Positions 27,001 to 40,483 of a stretch of DNA of 64,000 bases are shown piece after piece; the stretch's first letter is position 1, and each line of letters opens with the position of its first letter. The notes under the pieces are model-generated. The model was not told the origin of the DNA. It saw only the letters and a program-made list of their open reading frames with translations, and made no database searches. This stretch comes from Hoplostethus atlanticus (Eukaryota; Chordata; Actinopteri; Trachichthyiformes; Trachichthyidae): NCBI GenBank assembly GCA_034670405.1, contig JAXDDX010000013.1:4293001-4357000 (forward strand), given 5' to 3'. The translations under genes were made by a program, and so were the position numbers.

Positions 27001-30000
27001 GACAACACACACAATCACTCAGAGAGAGGGTATTAATCAACTGTGTTGAGTGCTTCATTCATCTTCTGCTCATGATGATGTTGTTTACCCTCCATTCCCT
27101 CTCGTTCTCACACACACACACATGCAGATCATTGTCTCTGGCCTGCATGGATTTGCTTGGCCTCCATTGTGGTCGGTGTTTACCTCAAGAGTTTGTTTAT
27201 ATTTCCTAATAGACTTTCAAATGTGTTTAGCTATAAAGCAGACTTCAGTACCGTGCAGTGAACTCAGGTGCTCTTTGATGCTAAACTTAAAGCTGCGCTA
27301 GGCGAGATTTTTACATACAAAACTAGCTTAGTCTATCACAAAGTGGGGCTGCAATAGAGAAGACAGAGAGACACCATAGATTCAGTTTTTCTGTCCAAAT
27401 TAAATTCTAATGTCGATATGCCCACCGTCCCTGTGGTGTAAAGGAATTCTGGGTATTGTAGTCCTTAGAATTCAAAGAGTTACGTCTCACTGCCATTTGG
27501 GGCTGCTAATGTGTGACAGTTACATAGTGCAGCTTTAAACATAATCAATCTCAGAGAACATGTTTACTGTATATTCAGCTAATTACATTTCAATTGACAG
27601 ACTTGCTCCAAAGTCAAAGCTAATCCAATCTATGGAGGTCAACAGTGCGTTGTGATTTCTGGTGTTCCTCTATGATCCTGCATTATTACACTGTGAAACA
27701 TTTTCAATAAATCATGTAAGTCGGGTCCCGGTATGGATTGTTTTGCTGAAGCGTGCCTTGGCGCCAGAAAAGGCAGAGGACCGCCAGCCAAGAGAGTTCG
27801 AAGCTTCGGACTGTTTGGCTTCGGACGTCAAGAAACGTTCTCCCACAAAGCTTAAATGTGAGGTATCCACCGTATCCACCGAGCCGGACGGCGAAACAGA
27901 TCTGCAACAGCGCCGCGGGATGATGTCATTCTCAACCCCAGGTCTCTGGAATGAGGTCAGTTTAAATAGCACACACACACACATGCACACACACACACCT
28001 CTCAAATCTTAGCAAAACCTATGCAACATGACCCCTCACTGCCAATACTGTTTCCCAATATTCCCTATCTATTTTTTCTCTTCCTTTCTTTTCTCTCCGG
28101 CACTGGATCTAGGTCATCACATTCCCAGCACATGGAACACTATTACACTTAATCTGAATGCTCAAAACAGGAGTGATGAAAACATCATGTTTCCCTATGG
28201 GGTGTGTTAAAGGAATACAGCGAGTTTTATGAGAGATTGTTAAGCGTTTGCTCTAAAACCGACGATCTACCGGGGACACGTGGATGATTTTGGTGTCTTT
28301 GCGGCTAAGCTGATCTAGCAAAGATTCACTGCATTCCTTTAAGGAGAACCTGCATCTACCAAGTGTTTGAGTAATGGGTGCTAACCACACCGAGCGAAAC
28401 CTCTGCTTAACCTACTTTGTTTTGGCACGGCAAGTACGCTGTCATGTTTCAGCCACTCCTTAGCTGGGTTTATGTGAGTTATGATGCAGTGGATTAGAAA
28501 AAGCTGAATTGGAAATGTGCTCAATATTGCAAGAAATGTTTTTATACCCCCTTGAAGTGGAAGATGAAGAAGAGAATGATTGGATGAATAGCGATGGAAA
28601 GCGCCTCTTGTCTAATAAATAATGGCTTGGGACGACTGATTCATTGTACAACAGTTCATAAGTGGCTGACATCCTGAATTCCTGAAATACATATTTCATG
28701 GAAGCATATATAGCATATATTTGATATTTGTCATATTCTCATTTCTTCTTCTTTCTACACACCCTAGTAATACTGTAGTCCATACTTTCCCCCCTTACTT
28801 CGCATTCATACATTCTACTTAACACCTCTGGTTCATGTGTCTTATTTCATCCTGGACACAGCTCACCACTCAAGGTAGCCGGTTTGTACACTTCCCACTT
28901 GACAGAAAGAATAACCGTCTGAGTAGACAGACTCAGACAGCACAAACAAACCGATTTCAAACACCGGCCCGTGTTGACGACAGGTCCTGGAAGTTAGCCG
29001 GGATCAAACGCAGCAGGCAAGGGGTTGACGAAAGCAGGTCAGCCTCTAGGCAGCCTAGAACAACAAACACCGATGGAGTGGGAACCAGAAAAGATCACTC
29101 TGGGACAAGGAGACAGAACTTGAATGGGGTTCTACCAATAATATAACCAAACTAATAACCTTAGTTTCTACCATACATGTATATATGCCATTTCTACATT
29201 TTGCATCATGTATGTTTACTGTAAATTCACATTTTCCCATTTCGTTCTCATTATTATATATTGCACATTTGATATTTTCCACCTATTTCATACTCATATA
29301 TTTCATATTTTTGGGGGATAATGTCACACATGCCTTTGCCCTTTGACCTTTGACCTTCGGATGGCCTCAGTCTGGTGAGTAGGTAAGAAGAAACTCCTCC
29401 CACGCTGATCTTCACCACGCTGTACCACTCTGTGCTAGGTGCTGTTCAGCACAGACCACAACAAGACCCCCCACCCCCCCCCCCCTCCAGAAACATCTGG
29501 AGTCTGTCAGTCTGTCAAAAGCTCTTTAGGGACTTCTCACATTCATCCATCTACAGCATTTCATTGTCGCCCGTGATGAAATCCGGTGGGGGGGGGGGCT
29601 ACACAGGATATCTCACACCGCTGAACGCATTTTGACGAAACATGGGGGAATGATGCACCTCGCCGCTGTGTTCCAACTATTTCAAAATTACACTGGTTAG
29701 CCCGGGGGGGGCGCTACATCTGTCATTCGTTCGTCTAGGAGTCACAACAGATCCAAGGGCGAGGCTGCGTTGTTCGTTCATTAGTATATTTGTCACGTTC
29801 AATATCAGATTTTGATGATAATTTGGGGAAATGATGCATCTCACCACTATGTTTGGCATTTTAAAAATTGTACTGGTTAACCCAATGGGGGTGCAACAAT
29901 TACAAGTCAAAACAAGGTGAAATATTTGTTGCTGATTGGCCCTGAGGAGGACTGCATCATTCATGGGGGACGACATCTACTGTTCTTCTAATTCTTCCCT

Positions 30001-30467
30001 TCCCTCTTCATCATTCTGGTACCTTCTCGGTTGGCTCCCTTTTCCTATTTCCCGCTCTCGAGCCAGCTCCACCCTCCCTCCATCTTGCCCCCTTTCTACT
30101 GCACCATCCCATAAAGCCACACTTTCAAAAAACGTCACACATAACACATTTTCTCCAGCCACCCTGAGATAGAGGGAGGCGGACAATGAAGGGAGCTTGC
30201 TTTTCACGGACAATGCCGCCTTTCTATCATGGAGGCCATTGTTTTTGCCTGCGTGTTGAAGCAGGGCGACCTTTAAGTTTCTCGTTAGGGGCCGTCTGTT
30301 TGTTTGGTAACCCTGGGCGACCGGCAAACGTCGCCCGTTCACTGTAACTGTCAGTGGGTGTCGGACCCTAAAGGGTGAGCAGCATTCACTGTGTTCAAAC
30401 AAACCTCTTGTTGTCGAGCTGAGAAGTTGCCTGGCAAAACACCAACTCCCATTCTTTCTTTAACAGC

Positions 30468-30498
<31 letters not shown>

Positions 30499-32005
30499 GC
30501 TTTCCACTGCCTCTCTTGGCTCCGACTGCTGAAGTGTCTCTGTGTACAATAATGGTCTTATACAACTGACATACTATCAGCAGTTTAGAGCAGCCTCCTG
30601 GCTTTTTTTTAAACTTTATTTATCCTGGGAAAGTCGAGAACGCTTCCTCTTTTCCAGTAAATCCTGCTTCATATTGATGCAGTTCCATATACTCACACTC
30701 TGCCCAGTACAACCACAGTCATCGAAGCCAATTCAGTAAAAGTTTGCATGGCCTAAACATTTTATTCCTTCCTGGATTATTAATGTAGTCTCTCTAAAGG
30801 GCTGAACAGTCTGGTTTCCACTGGGCTGAAAGCCACCTAATGCACAGTGACCCATTTGTAAAATTCCCTCATATTCCCTGATTGATAACTGATCAAATCC
30901 CAATGATATTCCAGGAATTCCATGATCTGTGGGAACGCTGCAGGACACAAAATGATCCAAAACCATGACTTCATATCAACAGAAAGGATTTAAAGGAGCA
31001 CGCCACCATCATTCATGTGGATGTTATATCAAAGGAATATGTTGCCTTGATGGATAGAAGCAAAAATCATTCAAATACATCCAATATTGACAGGAGAAAA
31101 TGCTATTTTTCAGCTAATAGAGCATATCCAACAGATCCTACAATACCCAGTATTCACTGTGCACTGAGGACCAACCCCTATGCCATGGCGCTGCCCCTTA
31201 GCCCCTCCCACACACCCAGCTGGTGGAGTTGGGCGTATCTACCTTAAGTCTGCTTCTCAGTGAGGAACAAAAACCGTGGCGGCGGTTATATTAGCATGCT
31301 AACATTTGTGATAAAAAAAAATTCTCGTGGTATTTTCACATTTTGGAATGTACCACCTTGGTCCGTAGTGGTCAACAGCAATAGTTGCAGGACGGAAGGA
31401 CAGGGTGGACCGAGGTTTCACCATTTGCCCATAAAAGATGCTCTGACTTTGAACTTTGCAGAAGACTTTGACAAAGACATGAACGTACCTCACAGAGCAA
31501 AATAGTTAGCTACAAGTTAGCGCTATAGTGATTTCTGCTACTAACGCTATCATCTGCTCATCCCCCTCAAGGCGGAGATGAGAATCCAGGAAGAGAAAGC
31601 CTGTAGTTTTCATGAGCTTCAAACTGCTTTTCTCTGAGACACTGAACGAGTAGACAAAACAGCAACATCTAATATCCATCTAGTACCGTCTACTAGTGAG
31701 GACTGATGGATGGAGGTCGAAAAATGAGATGGGCTTAGAAGAGGCTTCAAGAAAAGACAGCAATTAGGACTGGAGCACATCTTCATTTAGCCTAAGTGTT
31801 TTTTTGCTTGCATTCGTTTGTTAGCATCTATTCAAGGTTCAAGTGACGGACAACCAAGGGTCGGGAGGCCTGGAAGAGAGGTACGTATGCCAACACCGTG
31901 CAGGAATAACGGAGGGAGGACACACGTACTGTAGCAGCTTCTGTTTCCTGCCCACTGAGGGGAGATTACATGGGGTCATCACTGGGTTTTTCCTGTAGAT
32001 GTGTG

Positions 32006-32053
<48 letters not shown>

Positions 32054-32183
32054 CTCTCTCCTTACACCGATGCCAAGGACGGAGTGAATAACGGACACTT
32101 GAGCCCAGAGAAGGAAAATGTGATTCCATGATTGTATCCACAACAGGAGAAAGACAACGGAAAAAAGACAAAAACACAATGGG

Positions 32184-32249
<66 letters not shown>

Positions 32250-32902
32250 ACCGGAGCCACACACACACGTTTTCCACAGGATTTTCCCACAGACGGTGCG
32301 AGCATGGAGAAATATGAAAACGCACAAGCATGCACACACACACACTGGATAAACAGTACAGCTGCAGGCAATTTCAAACAGTTGCTAGAGTGAGATCACA
32401 TGGGCAGTTTGCGAAACACACACACACACACACCACACACTGGAACACACACACTCACACACAAAAACTGCTTTTAACAGCAAATCCTGCAGCGAGTCAT
32501 AATCATGGTAACTACTGGATAATGTTATAATAATTACGTACATAAAACCTGTCTGAGTCGACATGTGTGAAAACCTGTTAATGTAGTAAATTGCCAGATA
32601 ATGTAATAACACATTTGTAGCAGTTTCTAATGTAATAATAATAATGTTAACAGCTGTTTAATGTAATAACTTGTCAAAAAAAGTTATTAGTCAAAAATGT
32701 GGTGGAAATTCATATTGTCCTGATAATGTCACATCAGTATCACTATGTTTTAATACAGTTGATACATAATCTGACAGTTATAACATTATTAGATGCTACA
32801 GTCACTAAAAAGACAAAGACTCACACACACACACACACACCAGGTTACGACCTGGCCTGAGAGTGTAGGGCTTTACAAAGACGTGTGGCTATTTAAAGAC
32901 CA

Positions 32903-32957
<55 letters not shown>

Positions 32958-33040
32958 TCACCTGTGACCTATAAAAGCCTTAAGAGTGCATTTCCAGCCA
33001 ACAGCTGAAGGGGTCAACATCCTCGAGAGTGACAGACAGC

Positions 33041-33087
<47 letters not shown>

Positions 33088-33818
33088 GTCACTGATCCAA
33101 ACCATGTTATAATTTAGGTATGTTTCTGATTATAATGTAGGAATTAAACTACAATTATGATGTACGTATGAGGCAATGTTCTTCAAGAAGTGTTGTGAGA
33201 TGATAGTAGTGAAAACTATGATTACAATAGTCATTCATTTCTAGTGAATTTAAAGTTAAATATTGCTCATTTTGCCGGAAACCCCTCCAGGACCCCTGAT
33301 TCGTCCCTGGGCCCCAGTTTGAGAACCACTGCTCTATGCCCCGATCCTCTCTCTCTCTTCGTCCCCCATCTCCCCCCTCAGTATTCGGCCCGGATGCCGA
33401 CTCCAAAGTAAATGCCGTGTAACACTTACGCAATAATCCTGTCACAGAGAATCGGTCGGAGAAACTCGTATTCCTGGGCCAAAAACAGTCAGACACACCC
33501 CCTCCTCCCCCTCCTCCTCCCCCTCCCCCTCCCCTGCCCACAGGAAACCAGAAGTGTGTCTAAAACAGCTGTGAATGAGCGGAGAGGAAAAACAGGCCGC
33601 TTTTTTTTAATTTCTGCTTCGGGTTTGATTTAGCGGCAGAGGATCATCGCACGGCTGGTGGAAGAGATCTGAGTCTGAAACGTTGAGTCAAAGTCAGCAG
33701 TGGATCCAACGTTGAGCTGATGATATAAATCGGATGGTAAAATGAGCTCTACTTGAGGTGCATAGGGTCCAAAAATTCCATTTAATTTAATAGCATGTCA
33801 TTATGAGCCTCACTTCTG

Positions 33819-33862
<44 letters not shown>

Positions 33863-33988
33863 TGAGTCCGGTGGTATGTTGCAACAGTGACCCATGCAGT
33901 GTCAGCTGCCATCGCAGTTGCTCTAAAGCATTTCCAGCCCAACAGCTGGAGAGGGGTCAACAAATCCTAGAGAGGGTGACAGACAGTG

Positions 33989-34019
<31 letters not shown>

Positions 34020-34245
34020 GTATACACTCCATTTTCTCCTCCCTTTGACTCCCACACACAGGCAACATTGTCTTACCCCCCCACCCCCACCCCCACCCCA
34101 CCCCAACCCCCCCATGCCATGTGGTCCGGTCGGGACTCCTGCAAGCGACGTGTTCAGCCCACAGCAACTCAACTACCAAACCGAATCGCGCTGAAAGAGA
34201 CGAGTCGGCGAGGCAGAGAGTAGGTCAGCAGTGTGACAGTCAGCA

Positions 34246-34290
<45 letters not shown>

Positions 34291-35393
34291 GCTATGTTTA
34301 CAGAGAATTCCCTTCTCAACCCAGTTGCTCAACCTGGTTTGGGGTCAAAGAATGTAAACATCATAACCGGGCTCATACTGGGATGATGAAAAGCCTGGTT
34401 CAGACTCTCCCGTCTTTAACAGGTTGTAAACACATTTCCCTGTTAATGGGTTGAAAATTAAACGAAACATATTTTGAGTGGCTTTGTTCACTCGAACCCC
34501 CCCCCCCCTCCTGACCTACAAGCTATTCATAAGAGGAAAGCAAAGCCTGTCAGCTCTTCAGAAAGCACAGTGGGGCACCGGGCTGAAAGCAGCAACAGAT
34601 TGAGGGTTTCCAATATCAACTCCCTCTGCGCTTCGACTCGAAGCCAGCTGTTTTGGAGCGCTTCAAAGGGAAGCGGTGAAGTAAACGTGGGACATGAATT
34701 GACGAACAACTATCATCAGTGGGATACGGAATTTCACCGCGGCTCTCAGAAGAAGAAGAAGAAGAACGCGAGCATCAGCCCTCAGTCGCAGCTAATAAAC
34801 AAAGAGTCAACATGATGATGACATGATGCAGGCCTCCTCCGGTGAAATGCAACATGGGTCCAAGTCAGCGGTGTCAGCGGTGAATTTACGGCCTCAATCC
34901 ATTGTATGCATCACAGCAAGTCGGGTCAAACCGATGCACGTTGTATGAAGAGAGGGGGAAAGGGTATAGATGAAGTGATTTTTGTCGATAATGATCATTC
35001 TGATGCTTGATGATCACCATCGCTAAAACTGGCATCCCACGACTGACAGCGCCCAGAGGGGGGAAGAGTCCAATCTGGCAACCAAGGGGAATTTGAGTTG
35101 GGCCAGTTTTTCGATGGTGTTATCTGTAGACTGATGACAACTACCCAGAATGCACTTTGACATCTGGTTCAGTTCTGGGATGCAGCAAGGCTGTTTAGAC
35201 AACACTAGGACGTCTTATTTTTGCTTCTGCTGCATCATATATCATTGGGAAAGGGGGGGGCGGTATCGCGGTGGACGACAACGAGGCAGCTATGAAGCAG
35301 AAAACGTGTGTGTCCCTCTTTGACTGCTAACACAGGGGAAGGAAAGAAAGAAAGAAAGAAAGAAAGAAAGAAGAAATTAAGTCTAAAACAGAC

Positions 35394-35424
<31 letters not shown>

Positions 35425-37743
35425 AATGATGATCCCAATTGTAATCGTAAGTACTGCTCGCCACCATGTTTTTTGTTGACATCAAAAAAATACCCATAAT
35501 GCCGTGCAAATCTGAGTTTGACACACAGTGAAAACCACAATTGAAAGCAGATGTGTCCGTGCCACAGTGACCTGTTCATCATGGGAGCAAGTCAGGCGTC
35601 TTAACTAGGTTTCTCACTGCGGGAATACGAGCTTACCTGAGATATTCTAAAGCTGCTACGGCGTTTAACCGGTGATGTCACACCCCAGCCACCCTACCAC
35701 GCCGCCCGCATGGAAGTGACTCATTTCTGCTGACACACACATAGTTTTACATCTACTCCTCCAGACATCTGTCGCCAGGTCGACCTAACTCCATCTCTGG
35801 TTACTTACCATGGAGCCACCATGAACCTGTCCTCTGACCTCTAGTCTATGCCATACCACGGTGTTACCCACCACTCTGCTCTGCTCTGACTCCGGCCACA
35901 AAGACTAGTCACTCTCTAATCAGTCCCTCCAGGATGATTCACTAAAGGCACTAGACAGAGATCATGTTTAGTAAAACAAGTTTTCAGCCGGTGGCCCCAG
36001 GAGGTATTAATGTGTGACAGGGCAGTTTACAATGTTTTCATCCATTCCTGCTGTTTTACCACAATTAACATGAAAATTTGCATCGAAATGTTTTATAAAT
36101 TTTTGCAAATTCAATCATTTTGGGACACAATAATCAGAAAAAGACTCCAAAATCCTGGTGGGACTGTCTAGACCTCCTGTCTCTCCCATTCGCTCCACGC
36201 TCACTTTAAAAAGTTCAGTCTGTCTTTGATACAAAGGCTCTATTTTCCATAAATTATTAAATATGATTCCCACTGTAAATGAACAGGAAACCAAGCAGGG
36301 AATTGGAATAGCCCAGCCAAACCAAAATCTGACAGTCAAAAAGAGGAGAGCGAAAGACGAATGCTTAGACGCTTTTACCTACATTGGAAGAGGAGACAAG
36401 AAAAGCAGGGGGATAAAAACATATGTCCATTTTTGTCTTGCTGGGGTAGAGGGCAAAAGTTCGGAAAATTCAACTTTTTGCCACAAAGTTGGGTCTGCAG
36501 GCACAGTAAGCGGCACTGTCTGCCAGGAGTTACCGTTGCTCTCCTATTGGAAACAATGAACATCTGGTTTGCCATCTACCGCAAACAGAATGCGGCACAC
36601 CTTATTTCCTTACACATATGAAGAAAAGGGGCATTTAACACTAGAAAGGACAAGCAATGTTGTGGGTCTAAGACAAGCCCAACAAGCTGCCAATTGAAGA
36701 CGTACTGTAATTATAGTTAGAGTGTTAGAGGGTCTATGAACTGAACTATTCTCATTAAACTCTGAGAGAAAGCCTGATCCCGCTTCCGAGAAATCCTGAG
36801 AAATGACATATATGCTATCTCCATCCTGTAGACGCCATTCCTCTATACCTTATTAATCAGCGTCTAATCCTGTGGCCCAGATGGGCTTTTCCTGATACCC
36901 CGTTTCCTCCAGAACCATGAAGTCATCCCATCTGTCAGGAGCTGCGAAGGAGGGGAAGTTACTGGAAATCTGGCAACCTTCACAATGCCCCAGAGACTCT
37001 AGGAACAGTATTTGTGCAAGGGTAATTTGGACAGCGCAGCAAGCTAATAGGTATAAATGACTGGAGACAAAAGAGCTTGAGCTACTTCGACACCTTACAA
37101 TCAACCAGACTCTCTGTCCATCTGTCCGCTTAACTCTTTTTTTCCACTCTTGCACCTATCAAGTCTCTGCGGGTTTTTAGGCTGACCATGCTTGTGGTTG
37201 TGGTGGTGAAAAGTTTTACGAGGGCAGACGTTTGGGAAATTGAACATGCAGATGTGCCCGTTTTGCCCTTCCACTGCTGATCACACGCCACATGCCATGT
37301 TTGATATACGTGGTTCTCAGGGAGGGAAACCAATGCAACATCAAAATTATCCTCCAGTATAGTTGAAATGTGAGCAGAGCTGGAGGCCAAATTACCAGAG
37401 AAAGCCAAAATCAAAAACTACAGCAGCTGGATTGAAGGAACATCCATGGTGCTGATCCATAACGTAATGCTAACAGCTACCATAACGTTAACTAACTAAT
37501 GTTAGCTGTTAACGTAACCTAATGTTAGCTGTTAGCTTACTTCAACTTGGAACATTATATTTATCTCCAGACCAACTCAGTTTAATTCTTTTTAACTGTC
37601 AGCATGGATCGTTTATCTTTAGCATTAGCAATATGCTAACATTTGACAGTCAAATTGTTTGCTAGCCAGTTAAAACTTCTACGTTGTTACTGAACAAACT
37701 AGATGTCTGCTACAACTTACACAATTCAAACTAGTTTTATTTG

Positions 37744-37826
<83 letters not shown>

Positions 37827-37992
37827 ATATTGACAGCATGAAGTAGCTGAACATTAGCTAACACTACGGATAGGTGAATCACTGGTTATGACTGGATGAC
37901 AATTACTGGATGACAACCATTTTTAATAAAAAGCCAATATCAGGCCCACATAGCCGCAAAGAGATATATCGGTGTAACCCTGGTGTGTAGTG

Positions 37993-38029
<37 letters not shown>

Positions 38030-38923
38030 AGAGAGGGGGTCCTGGCATTGCTGAAACATTCTTCTGTGCTGACTGCCTACAACACATGGTAATAATTAGG
38101 TACACTGTTAGAGAGAGAGAGAGAGAGAGAGACACAGAGAAATGGTGGGGGGGGGGGGTTGTTATTCCTGAGAGGAAAGAACCGGTGGAAGGATCCAGAA
38201 TATTGGACCACTGACACTCGCACATATTTCAAAGACTGGAGAAGTAGGTCTGGAGAGATTGTTGGGGTGGTGGCGATGGATCGGTTTCTATTCGTTTCTA
38301 CATTTGTTTGTTCATTCGTCTCTCACACCCGTTAGCTCAGACACTGCTGATCAGATGTTGAAGAAACTTGCGATAATGATGCATCTCACCACTGTGCTCC
38401 AGCATTGTCGGAATTACACTCGTTGGCCTAAGGGGGGCGCTACACTCTACGTTAATTTGTCTATGTGTTGCATCCAATATCTTGGACACCGCTGATCGGA
38501 TTTTGACAAAATTTGGGGGAATGATGCAGCTCACCATTATGTTCTGACGTTTTCAAAATGACACTGATTGGTCCAAGGGGGCAATAGAAGTACAGCTGAC
38601 ATATTTGGCCCAGAGTGGGACTGTATGATTCATGGGGGATCACATGTTTGCTGCTGCCTTGTTCACTTTTTATCATCGCTGTATTGTTGAGGCCCACTTA
38701 CCGAACCACAGCGTTTAGTGGTGATCCAGGAAAATGGGTGTTAAAACACACATGTACACACACGTTATCACTGGAGCTCAACTTGGAGATCCATCAACTT
38801 TCCCTCTGTTAAAATCAAAAGCAGCGACGTGAGCCAAAAAGCAGCCGATGCGAGCCGCAGAAAAAAGCCACGCTCACTCGCTTGCTGTTTCGCTCATCAC
38901 TGAGTCAGGCCGATCGAGAGAGA

Positions 38924-38969
<46 letters not shown>

Positions 38970-39196
38970 CAATAAAGAGGTGATGCAGCATCAGATTAAT
39001 TAGATGATTCTTGATTTTTTTTTTCTTGATTTTTATTTTTACTTGTATTTTTTTGTGTGTGTTTATTTGTATTTCTGTTAATATTTTTTATTTATTTGTT
39101 GATTTTGTATTGTTTCTGTTGCTGTCATTGTATGTTGCCTTACCCTCTGTACCTAAGGATCACCTAAGGATCAGGATTCTCAAGGGCTGATTCAGG

Positions 39197-39252
<56 letters not shown>

Positions 39253-40437
39253 CCAGTCTCTTCTCCCCAAACTAAATTACTACCAATTACAAACTAAGCT
39301 AAATCTTCGATGTGTCATATACACCTTTAGCTATGCCCCTGAGGGGGTTCCAGAGGGTCCCCTGGCAAAAGAGAGGAACAGCAGTTTCAGCATCATTTAC
39401 AAATTACAATTTACCAATTATCCCAGTCAGAGAATGTATAAGAATAACTGCTCTCATCCTGGGTTCCTCTCCCACCACTATTATCACTATTATCTCCTCA
39501 TAAACGGTTCTAAAAATCCACCGCCAAATCAACAACAACGAAAATCTTCCCATGGGGAGATGGAATTGAACCAAGACTGCCCACTGGTTTACTAGCGGCT
39601 AGGTGGCTAGCTCGATTTTCCAGACGGGAGAGGGGGACGACTAAACGAGGCAACAGATTTGGTGTTTAAAATCACCTGGCAGCACGCAGAACGAGTAATC
39701 TGTAATCTGTAATGGGTCGGACCAATGTGTGTGACATGAAAACATTCGAGAACCCTCTCCAGTTCCTCCGAGACCTCTGTTACCCCTCATTCCCCTAAGC
39801 ATTTTGCTAATGCCCCCCTCCCCTCTCTCGTTCTTCCACTGTCACTCCAGGCCTTGAGGTCTATTTTAAGCAGCTGTTAGTGGAGGGAGCCCAGAGCTCA
39901 GCTGTCTTGCCATCAATCAGACCTACCCCCCCCCAACAGTATTCCCCATCTCCAGGCCTAGTAGTTTCACTGCATGTCATTACACTCATAGTTTGACTAC
40001 ATTTTTCAGTAGCTTGGTGGTTCAACTAATTTCACATTTGCAGTGTTTTTAGTCGTTTATTACTTTACTTTACTGGTTAACTGCTGCAGTGTGAAGTAAC
40101 CAGTAGCTTGTAAAACTTCCAAACTAGCGCCGCCGCTACTGTACACGCCGAGCCAACCAGCCAACCCATCAATCAGACCTGCGCGTTGTTCCTGCACATC
40201 GCAGCCAATTGCACGCTCTGAAAAATACCTGTTTTGTCTCTCGACTTGAGGAAGGGGAGCACGGGGTGTCAACGTACGGGATCATGAAGGGTAATAAGAG
40301 GAGAGCACACGGAAACTCTAGCCTGGCTTTCCCCTGGCAGACCGCGGAGATTGGAAAGAACGTGACCATGTGTTAACCACCCGCTTCCAACTATCATTCG
40401 CTCACCAGCCTTCCTTCACCTACTTCCTGGTTCAGCA

Positions 40438-40483
<46 letters not shown>

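Noticed and set aside
32062..32377. Open frames encoding poly(Cys-Val) or poly(Thr-His)
   Set aside because: Translations of CA/GT microsatellites here and at many other places in the window; not genes.
37745..37827. CRISPR-like or satellite array
   Set aside because: A simple GATA microsatellite without spacers.
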